Part shown: piece after piece, positions 58,116-64,000 of the stretch
Position numbering within the stretch: position 1 is the first letter of the stretch
Layout of the letters: each line of letters opens with the position of its first letter
Origin: Bradyrhizobium tropiciagri
GTDB lineage: Bacteria; Pseudomonadota; Alphaproteobacteria; Rhizobiales; Xanthobacteraceae
Direction: 5' to 3'
NCBI RefSeq assembly: GCF_018130545.1
Contig: NZ_JAFCKF010000002.1
Location: forward strand, 496,001-560,000
Length of the DNA: 64,000 nucleotides
Translations under genes and position numbers: made by a program
Notes under the pieces: generated by a model
Seen by the model: only the letters and a program-made list of their open reading frames with translations
The model's database searches: none
What the model was told of the DNA's origin: nothing

Positions 58116-58367
58116 TCAGGCCGGCTTGATGAAACTCACGCCAATCCGCGTCTTCTTGCTCCAGATCACCTGGCACTCGTGGACGACAGAAGCGTCGTTG
58201 GCCATCACCAGGCGGAATCTGTGCGGGACGAAGGCCGGATTCTCGACCTCGATGGCCGCTCCGTCCGGAGAGATGTTCACGATCGTACAGTGCATGACCG
58301 AACCGCCCGACGAGACATAGCCGGGTTCATTGACCTCGGTTCGCGGATGCCTGCGCTTTTCGTCCAC
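58116..58367 (-). CDS. PilZ-domain protein (c-di-GMP binding)
   Basis: 83 residues from GTG 58367 with GGGGGG ~9 nt before. The frame is open to ATG 58427. The c-di-GMP motif RRHPR (RxxxR) lies at the start and NISPDGAAIE (N/DxSxxG) near residue 35-40, followed by the PilZ barrel. It is a single-domain protein acting by protein contact. It lies upstream of a nucleotide cyclase gene on the same strand, 86 bp apart. Confidence 0.88.
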   Translation of the reverse strand: MDEKRRHPRTEVNEPGYVSSGGSVMHCTIVNISPDGAAIEVENPAFVPHRFRLVMANDASVVHECQVIWSKKTRIGVSFIKPA

Positions 58368-58633
58368 CCGGCTTGCCCCCCAAGCTTTGTTCACGCAAAC
58401 GTGGGCGATCGGCATTGCCGGAGTCAACGGCTGCTGCTGCTCACTTCGGGCTTTCGCACCAGGATTTGTGCGTAGCAGTAGGCCGAATTGCTTATCGCGT
58501 CCGTGCAGATGAGGTCCGCGTCGGCGCGGGCTTGCCGTTCGCGGCGACGCAAGGATAGCTTCATCTCATGGGCGATGCGCTGGCGCGACGCACGCTCCAA
58601 GAACAATGAACAGGCGCCATGGGGAGACGCGCC

Positions 58634-60040
58634 ATGTTCGAGATTCTCGATCGCCGGACGACTCTGACCGGCAACCAGATCAAGATCCTTGCGGCCGCCA
58701 TCATCGGCGATGCGCTGGAATTCTTCGATTACTTCCTGATCGGCTTCGTGCTCGCCTTCCTGATCGGGCCCTGGAAACTCACTTTCGGCCAGTCGGCCAC
58801 GGTGCTGATGAGCTCGGGTATCGGCGCCATCCTCGGCGCCTATCTCTGGGGCTGGCTCGCCGACCGGATCGGGCGCCGCATCGTCTTCATCGGCACGGTG
58901 CTGAACTTCTCGATCGCGACCGGCCTGCTCTATTTCACCCCCGACAATGGCTGGGTTTATCTGGCGATCCTGCGCTTCTTCGTCGGCACCGGCGTCGGCG
59001 GCCTGTATTGCGTCGACCTGCCGCTGGTGCAGGAGTTCATGCCCTCGCACAAGCGTGGCTGGGTCGGCGGGCTCGTCACCTGCGTGATCCCGCTCGGCGT
59101 CGGCCTCGGCGCGGTGCTCGGAGCGATCATGGGCACCGACCAGTGGCGGCTGTTGTTTGCGATCGGCGTGCTGCCGGCGGTCCTGGTGCTGCTGGTCCGG
59201 CTCTGGGTTCCGGAATCGCCGCGCTGGCTGTGCCGGCAAGGACGCTATGAGGAAGCCCGCAAGTCGCTCGCCTGGGCGCTCCAGGTCGAGCCGTCCGAAC
59301 TGCCCCTGCCGAGCGCGGCCGACGCAGGTCCAGTGGTCAAGACCAGCTGGTTCGACCTGTTCAAATATCCGCGCAGCCTGATCGTGTCCTGGCTCGGCAA
59401 TGCCGGCGCCCAGACCGGCGTCTACGGCATCACGCTGTGGGCGCCCGCATTGTTCGTGCTGCTCCTGAAGGTCACGCCGCAGGAGGCCGCCAAGATGATG
59501 ATCCTGCTCAGCGTCACCGGCTTCCTCGGCCGGATATCGTTCTCCTGGTTCTCGGAACTGCTGGGACGTCGCGTTGCCGGCGGCCTGCTCGGCCTCGGTG
59601 CCGGCGCCCTGACGATTATTGCCGGCTATCACTACGACGCCACGCTGTTCGGCATGTCGGCGTTCTGGCTGCTGCTGGGGGCCGCCTTCTTCTTCGCCGA
59701 CGGCGGCTTTGCGATCGTCGGGCCCTATGCGGCGGAGGTCTGGCCGTCGCATCTGCGCACTACGGGCATGGGCTCGGCTTACGGCTTCGGCGGCATCGGC
59801 AAGATCATCGGGCCGGTCGGGCTTGCCCTGATCGTCGGCTCGAACAACTACCTCAAGCCGGATGTGCCGCTGACCCAGATCCCGACCGCCTTCGTCTATC
59901 TCGGCTGCTGGTTCCTGATGGCGGGCGCCGTCTATCTGTTCTTCGGGCTCGAGACCCGCGGCAAGTCGATCGAGCAGATCGACAAGGAGCTCAACGTGAC
60001 GGCTGACGTCGCGGCCTCCGCCACCATCCGGCGCGCCTGA
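58634..60040 (+). CDS. MFS transporter, sugar/aromatic-acid symporter type
   Basis: 468 residues from ATG 58634 (GGGGAG 7 nt upstream; ATG 58619 is an alternative). Twelve predicted helices. Motif A is WGWLADRIGRRIVFIG (near residue 70). Helix 1 has ALEFFDYFLIGFVL as in acid-H+ symporters. VPESPRWLCRQGRYEEA lies at the central loop. It is followed at 11 nt by a flavoprotein gene and then a VOC gene, so it probably imports their substrate, perhaps an aromatic acid. Confidence 0.9.
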   Translation: MFEILDRRTTLTGNQIKILAAAIIGDALEFFDYFLIGFVLAFLIGPWKLTFGQSATVLMSSGIGAILGAYLWGWLADRIGRRIVFIGTVLNFSIATGLLYFTPDNGWVYLAILRFFVGTGVGGLYCVDLPLVQEFMPSHKRGWVGGLVTCVIPLGVGLGAVLGAIMGTDQWRLLFAIGVLPAVLVLLVRLWVPESPRWLCRQGRYEEARKSLAWALQVEPSELPLPSAADAGPVVKTSWFDLFKYPRSLIVSWLGNAGAQTGVYGITLWAPALFVLLLKVTPQEAAKMMILLSVTGFLGRISFSWFSELLGRRVAGGLLGLGAGALTIIAGYHYDATLFGMSAFWLLLGAAFFFADGGFAIVGPYAAEVWPSHLRTTGMGSAYGFGGIGKIIGPVGLALIVGSNNYLKPDVPLTQIPTAFVYLGCWFLMAGAVYLFFGLETRGKSIEQIDKELNVTADVAASATIRRA

Positions 60041-60051
60041 GGGAGACGGAC

Positions 60052-61239
60052 ATGAACGTGACTTCAGCCGATCTTGCGGGCGATCGTGACGTGATCGCCC
60101 GCGCCGAGGCCGTCAGGGACGCGGTTGCTGCGGCGTCCAACGAGATCGAAACGACGCGCCGCCTGCCGCCCGATCTGCTCGACCGACTCCATGAGGCGCG
60201 GCTGTTCCGGCTGCTGTTGCCGCGTTCGACCGACGGGATCGAGACCGATCCCGTCACCTTCTTCCATGTCATCGAAGCCATCGCCAAGGCCGACGCCTCG
60301 ACCGCGTGGTGCCTGAGCCAGGCCGGCGGCTGCGCGATGTCGGCGGCCTATCTCGATTTGCCGGTCGCGCAGGAGGTGTTTGCCGACCCGCGTGCCGTGC
60401 TGGCCTGGGGTCCCGGCCCGAAGGTCAAGGCGGTCGAATGCGAGGGCGGCTATCGCGTCACCGGGGTCTGGTCGTTTGCCTCGGGCGGACGGCATGCCAC
60501 CTGGCTCGGCGCCCACTGCCCGATCTACGCCGCGGACGGCTCGCCGCGCCGCGACGCCAATGGTGAGCAACTGGAGCGCACCATGCTGGTGCGGACCCAA
60601 GACGTCGCATGGACCGACATCTGGAATACGGTCGGGCTGCGTGGCACGGCGAGCGACCAGTTCGCACTGGATGATTTCTTCGTCCGCGCGGATCATTCGA
60701 TCATCCGTGAGTTCGACCGCGAGTGCCGCGAGAACGGTCCGCTGTACCGGATGAGTAACCACACCTGCTATCAGATCGGCTTTGCGGGCGTTGCCAGCGG
60801 CATCGCCCGCAGCGCGCTGGACAATTTCGTCGACGTCGCCCGCAACAAGGTGCCGCGCGGAATGACGAAGACGCTGCGCGACAATGCGGTGGTGCAGTCC
60901 GGCCTCGCCCAGGCCGAAGTCAATCTGCGCGCCGCCCGCACCTTCCTGCTGCAGTCGATGGCCGACATCTGGAAAGATCTGGTCGCCGGCCACAGCATCA
61001 CGGTCGCACAGCGCATGACGATCCGGATGGCCGCGACGCACGCCATCCACAAGGCCAAGGAAGCTGTCGACTTCGCCTACAACACCGCCGGCGCCACCGC
61101 GATCTTCGACGGCCATCCGCTGGAGCGCCGCTTCCGCGACATCCACACCGTGACCCAGCAATTGCAGGGCCGCTTCAGCCATTTCGAGACCGTCGGCGCC
61201 TGGATGCTCGGCGTCGAGGCCGACCTCAGCTTCGTCTAA
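60052..61239 (+). CDS. Acyl-CoA dehydrogenase-fold flavoprotein, probably a two-component monooxygenase
   Basis: 395 residues from ATG 60052 (GAGGGAGA upstream). ACAD fold, type-2 C-terminal domain: RLPPDLLDRLHEARLFRLLLP, AKADASTAWCLSQAGG, GYRVTGVWSFASGGRHATW (flavin-binding strand) and WTDIWNTVGLRGTASDQFAL. These resemble HsaA/DszC-like group D monooxygenases, which need a separate flavin reductase, rather than true acyl-CoA dehydrogenases. No reductase is encoded nearby. It is the second gene of the MFS operon. Confidence 0.85.
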   Translation: MNVTSADLAGDRDVIARAEAVRDAVAAASNEIETTRRLPPDLLDRLHEARLFRLLLPRSTDGIETDPVTFFHVIEAIAKADASTAWCLSQAGGCAMSAAYLDLPVAQEVFADPRAVLAWGPGPKVKAVECEGGYRVTGVWSFASGGRHATWLGAHCPIYAADGSPRRDANGEQLERTMLVRTQDVAWTDIWNTVGLRGTASDQFALDDFFVRADHSIIREFDRECRENGPLYRMSNHTCYQIGFAGVASGIARSALDNFVDVARNKVPRGMTKTLRDNAVVQSGLAQAEVNLRAARTFLLQSMADIWKDLVAGHSITVAQRMTIRMAATHAIHKAKEAVDFAYNTAGATAIFDGHPLERRFRDIHTVTQQLQGRFSHFETVGAWMLGVEADLSFV

Positions 61240-61263
61240 TCTCAATTCTCAAGGAGAAGAACC

Positions 61264-61665
61264 ATGCCACTGGGCGGACTGCAGCATTTCACCATCGAGC
61301 CGCAGGATCTGGAGAAGACCAAGAGGTTCTATTGCGACGTGCTCGGGCTGGAGAATGGCGATCGACCGCCGCTCGATTTTCCGGGCTACTGGCTCTATTC
61401 CGGCGGCCAGGCCACGGTCCATTTGATGGGCACCCGCAAGCCGCGCGACGGCATCGTGGTGCGCGGCACCGAGAAGAAATATGAGGACACCGGCCGCCTC
61501 GACCACATCGCTTTTGCCGCCACCGACGTCGACGGCGTACGCAAGCGTCTCCAGGCCAGCAATGTCAGCTTCCGCGAGCAGATCGTGCCGCGCACCGGCG
61601 ACACCCAGATATTCCTCTACGATCCAGACGGCGTCGGCGTGGAGCTGAACTTCCCGAAGAGCTGA
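61264..61665 (+). CDS. VOC/glyoxalase-family metalloprotein
   Basis: 133 residues from ATG 61264 with AAGGAG upstream. Two beta-alpha-beta-beta-beta modules: the first starts LQHFTIEPQDLEKTKRFYCD with a metal His, the second LDHIAFAATDVDGVRKRLQA, and the last ligand Glu is in PDGVGVELNF. It could be a ring-cleavage dioxygenase or a lyase. With the monooxygenase-like neighbour an extradiol dioxygenase-like step is an attractive guess only. Third and last gene of the operon. Confidence 0.85.
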   Translation: MPLGGLQHFTIEPQDLEKTKRFYCDVLGLENGDRPPLDFPGYWLYSGGQATVHLMGTRKPRDGIVVRGTEKKYEDTGRLDHIAFAATDVDGVRKRLQASNVSFREQIVPRTGDTQIFLYDPDGVGVELNFPKS

Positions 61666-62033
61666 GCCGACAAGGGCTAAGCCGCCGCGCTGAACTGATC
61701 TGCTCGACAATTGGTCGGCGCGTTTGCCGGCCAGTTTTCAAGTCGCGCAATCGGTTCCCGACAAGGCCCCGACTCGGCCATCACTCGGGCGTGATCCGGT
61801 CCGTTTTTCTTCAACATTGAATGACGAATTAACCGGGCCGCGCCGCTGCGGCAGAATAGCCGGGTGCTGCGCCTTTAACCTACCCCAGGGCATGGTGGCC
61901 CGGCTATTCGTCCCCACTTCGCCGGAGACAGCTCCTTCGAGTGCTTTCGAGCGAAGTGGATCTCCGTTCGCGTAATGAGAACGCGTCAGAACAAGAGCCG
62001 ACAGCTCTCGTTCCGATCGGAACGGAAATGGCT
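61666..62033. other. Intergenic region, no gene recognised
   Basis: 368 bp between the VOC gene and the 3' end of the LTxxQ gene, both transcribed toward it. No clear terminator hairpin with T-tract and no convincing gene were seen. Confidence 0.4.
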
Positions 62034-62792
62034 CTAGTCGAGCCCACGTTCGTGGCTCAGGCGGACCATTTCGTTGATGAAGATTTGTTTCTGCTTGTCG
62101 TCGAGGCTGGCGTAGAGCGGCTCGGCGGCGTCGGCAACGTTGCGCTGATCGCCCGCGCGGTCGTTGAGGAACTGGGCCTCGTTGCGCATCTGCTCGATGA
62201 TGTCATCGGGTGGATCGCGTTGTGCCCGCGCAATGCGCAGGTTGAGGCGATCGGCGCCATTGTGGCCGAGATAGTGCATCGCACTGTTGAAGCCGGCCCA
62301 ATTCTTCTCCTGCTCCGGCGTGAGGTTGAGTTCCTTCTTGATCCGCTCGATGTTGGCGTCGCTGTTGGCAACGATCTGTTCGGCCGTGAGCTGCGGTGCG
62401 CCCGCCTGGGTCAGCACGGTCGGCGCCTGCTTGCCGCCCTTGTCCTTGGCGGCGGCCTTGGCCGATTTGCTGGCCTTGGCGCCCTGCTTGGCGCCGGCCG
62501 CCGGTGTCTGTGCATTGTTGCCTCCGGCGGCATTCGGGTTGGCGTTGTTGGCATTGTTGCCGGTGAACACCCCGGTCACACCGGTCACCACCCCGACCAC
62601 ACCGCCGATCGCGCCACCCAGAACGCCACCGACCGGTCCGGCGGCCTTGTTTCCCTCGCGCGCGCCTTTCTCGACGCCCTGCACGATCTGTGCATCGACC
62701 ATATGAGGCACTGCGAGCAGCGTGACGGTGGCGGCCCCAACCGCGGCGCACAACCTCCATTGTGCTCGCAGCTTCGCTACCGGGATGAGCAT
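62034..62792 (-). CDS. Periplasmic LTxxQ-motif (Spy/CpxP-like) protein
   Basis: 252 residues from ATG 62792. Signal peptide LCAAVGAATVTLLAVPHMVDA. A Gly/Val-rich segment follows (GGVLGGAIGGVVGVVTGV, ~55-75), then an Asn/Ala/Lys-rich linker (~78-125) and a helical C-terminal domain with LNLTPEQEKNW, the LTxxQ motif of Spy/CpxP stress chaperones, and a partly matching second region (LYASLDDKQKQIFINEM). The glycine-rich stretch is like those in outer-membrane-associated proteins. Its role is probably envelope stress. Confidence 0.75.
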   Translation of the reverse strand: MLIPVAKLRAQWRLCAAVGAATVTLLAVPHMVDAQIVQGVEKGAREGNKAAGPVGGVLGGAIGGVVGVVTGVTGVFTGNNANNANPNAAGGNNAQTPAAGAKQGAKASKSAKAAAKDKGGKQAPTVLTQAGAPQLTAEQIVANSDANIERIKKELNLTPEQEKNWAGFNSAMHYLGHNGADRLNLRIARAQRDPPDDIIEQMRNEAQFLNDRAGDQRNVADAAEPLYASLDDKQKQIFINEMVRLSHERGLD

Positions 62793-63244
62793 GATCGGAT
62801 CTCCGTGATCGATGGTGGATTGCACGTTTGATGCGGGGGTAGTTCGTCGAATCCGGACTTTATCGTTTCCAGCTTCGGCAAGTCTATCGGTCGCGCGGGG
62901 CATCAACATGACGGAACACAGCTCGATCGAGCCTCGCCGGAAACCTGCGGCTCAACCGCGCACCGCCTGCGAACGCGGCTGTGCCAAATCTCGCGTGCGT
63001 CGCAGCATGATTGCGAGAAGCGCAGGAAAGCGCCTGCAATTGCGATGGCGCTGACGACACTGCCTGCAATTTGACCACAACGTTAGTACTACGTGGCATA
63101 GGCATCTCGTTTCTCGACAGCCGCAAGCAATTCTGTTCTGATTGGTGTGAACGAAATCCCCCGACGTCGCGCGAACGCGACGCACAAAAACAACAACGGG
63201 ATTCAAAAGTCTTTTGTCCGTTGGCGACCAGGGAGGGAATTGCC
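62793..63244. promoter_or_regulatory. Divergent promoter region, with an inverted repeat at 63165-63182
   Basis: 452 bp between the LTxxQ gene and the ABC binding-protein gene. It contains CGTCGCG-CGAA-CGCGACG (63165-63182), a perfect 7-bp inverted repeat 62 bp upstream of the binding-protein start, which could be an operator. No gene is recognised. Confidence 0.4.
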
Positions 63245-64000
63245 ATGTCACGGAAGAAGCTTTCGCGCCGAGAATTCGTTGCAGCGACAGCGCTGTCATC
63301 GGCGGCGCTCATCACAGCCCCCTACGTCCGTGGCGCCTACGCAGCCGGAAAGCTCTCGATGGGCTTCTGGGATCACTGGGTGCCGGGCGCGAACAGCGCC
63401 TCCACCGAGCTGGTCAATGAATGGGCTGCCAAGGAGAAGGTCGAGGTCCAACTCGACTACATCACCAGCCAGGGCAACAAGAACATCGTGACCATCGCCG
63501 CCGAAGCGCAGGCGAAATCCGGTCACGATATTTTCCAGATGCCGACCTGGTGGCCGCAGGCCAATGCCGAGCTGCTCGAGCCCGTCAACGACATCATGGA
63601 CCCGCTCATCAAGCTGAACGGCGACGTCAACGGCACGGTGAAATATCTCGGCCAGGCCGACGGCAAATGGCTCGGCGTTCCCGCCAGCGTCGGCAGCCAG
63701 ATCAAGGGCCCTTGCTCGCGCATCGACCTGATGAAGAAGTATGCCGGCATCGACGTGCAGGAGATGTATCCGGCCGGAAGCCCCCCGAAGGCGGACAACT
63801 GGACCCTCGATACGTTCCTCAAGGCGGCTGAAGCCTGTCACAAGGCCGGCTTCCCGTTCGGCATCGGTCTCGGCGAGACCAGCGACAATGTCGACACGGC
63901 CGGCGCGATCTTCCAGTCGTTCGGCGCCCAACTGGTCGACGCCAAGGGCAACCTCACCGTCAAGACCGACGCGGTGCGCCAGGCGCTCGACTACTACAAG
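63245..64000 (+). CDS. ABC transporter extracellular substrate-binding protein, N-terminal part
   Basis: ATG 63245 with GGGAGG 8 nt upstream. 252 residues are seen before the window ends. Twin-Arg signal (SRREFVAATALSSAALITAP) cut near GAYA. The mature part (LSMGFWDHWVPGANSASTEL, DIFQMPTWWPQANAELLEP, KWLGVPASVGSQIKGPCSRI) is of the family-1 sugar/glycerol-phosphate type, probably binding a sugar or similar polyol. Permease and ATPase genes are expected just beyond the window. Confidence 0.9.
   Translation, partial: MSRKKLSRREFVAATALSSAALITAPYVRGAYAAGKLSMGFWDHWVPGANSASTELVNEWAAKEKVEVQLDYITSQGNKNIVTIAAEAQAKSGHDIFQMPTWWPQANAELLEPVNDIMDPLIKLNGDVNGTVKYLGQADGKWLGVPASVGSQIKGPCSRIDLMKKYAGIDVQEMYPAGSPPKADNWTLDTFLKAAEACHKAGFPFGIGLGETSDNVDTAGAIFQSFGAQLVDAKGNLTVKTDAVRQALDYYK

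Overview
The window is a GC-rich chromosomal segment from an alphaproteobacterium, most likely Bradyrhizobium or a close relative in the Nitrobacteraceae. The main support is the ntrC-ntrY-ntrX-hfq-hflX gene order, many small proteins of Bradyrhizobium type (DUF3072, PilZ-only, 29-107 residue orphans), TRAP and Tat-exported binding proteins, and short palindromic intergenic repeats that I recognise from that group. No phage, insertion sequence, CRISPR array or plasmid function was found. The species assignment is an inference.

Layout. 1-6.7 kb: nitrogen two-component regulators (end of ntrC, ntrY, ntrX), then hfq and hflX. 6.8-11.4 kb: a Tat-exported D-amino-acid-oxidase-like flavoprotein whose domain order looks circularly permuted, mgtE, mazG and queC. 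11.7-14.2 kb: a cobalt-type nitrile hydratase operon (alpha, beta, accessory) divergent from a crotonase-family gene. 14.4-17.7 kb: a Sel1-repeat/retropepsin gene split by a one-base frameshift, and a DUF763 gene. 18.1-22.7 kb: a TRAP transporter (dctP, fused dctQM) followed by an acyl-CoA synthetase. 22.9-24.1 kb: a nitroreductase-marR pair with a near-perfect 28-bp palindrome at its promoter. 24.3-30.9 kb: a tight leftward housekeeping operon dac-tmk-holB-metG-tatD-MBL hydrolase, in which MetRS carries a histone-H1-like Lys/Ala-rich extension. 31-35.7 kb: epoxide hydrolase, rlpA, two tiny membrane peptides, Nudix, LMW phosphatase, tRNA-Ser(UGA) and an SGNH hydrolase. 35.7-37.3 kb: a dehalogenase-like hydrolase divergent from an HxlR regulator, with two matching operator-like repeats between them. 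37.4-43.1 kb: small proteins, an APH(6)-type kinase, a sorbosone-type dehydrogenase and an EmrAB pump.

43.2-53.3 kb is a signalling island. It holds a 2096-residue hybrid kinase with eleven exactly 92-residue poly-HAMP units, very like fungal group III (Nik1/Os-1) kinases. A receiver-PAS-HWE kinase lies 13 nt downstream, and a divergent PAS-PAS hybrid kinase lies upstream. 53.3-55 kb holds small proteins, two of which flank a perfect alphaproteobacterial LexA box (GAAC-N7-GAAC), so they are candidate SOS genes. 55-58.4 kb holds a UvrD-like helicase, a class III cyclase with two CxxC motifs and a PilZ protein. 58.6-61.7 kb is an MFS transporter/flavin monooxygenase-like/VOC operon, probably catabolic. 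The window closes with a periplasmic LTxxQ-motif protein and the start of a Tat-exported ABC sugar-type binding protein.

Several intergenic palindromic elements reach into genes. One supplies the C-terminal residues of MazG, and another supplies the stop codon of the sorbosone-type dehydrogenase. All start sites, motif positions and residue numbers were worked out by eye. Family names come from motif recognition, not database searches.
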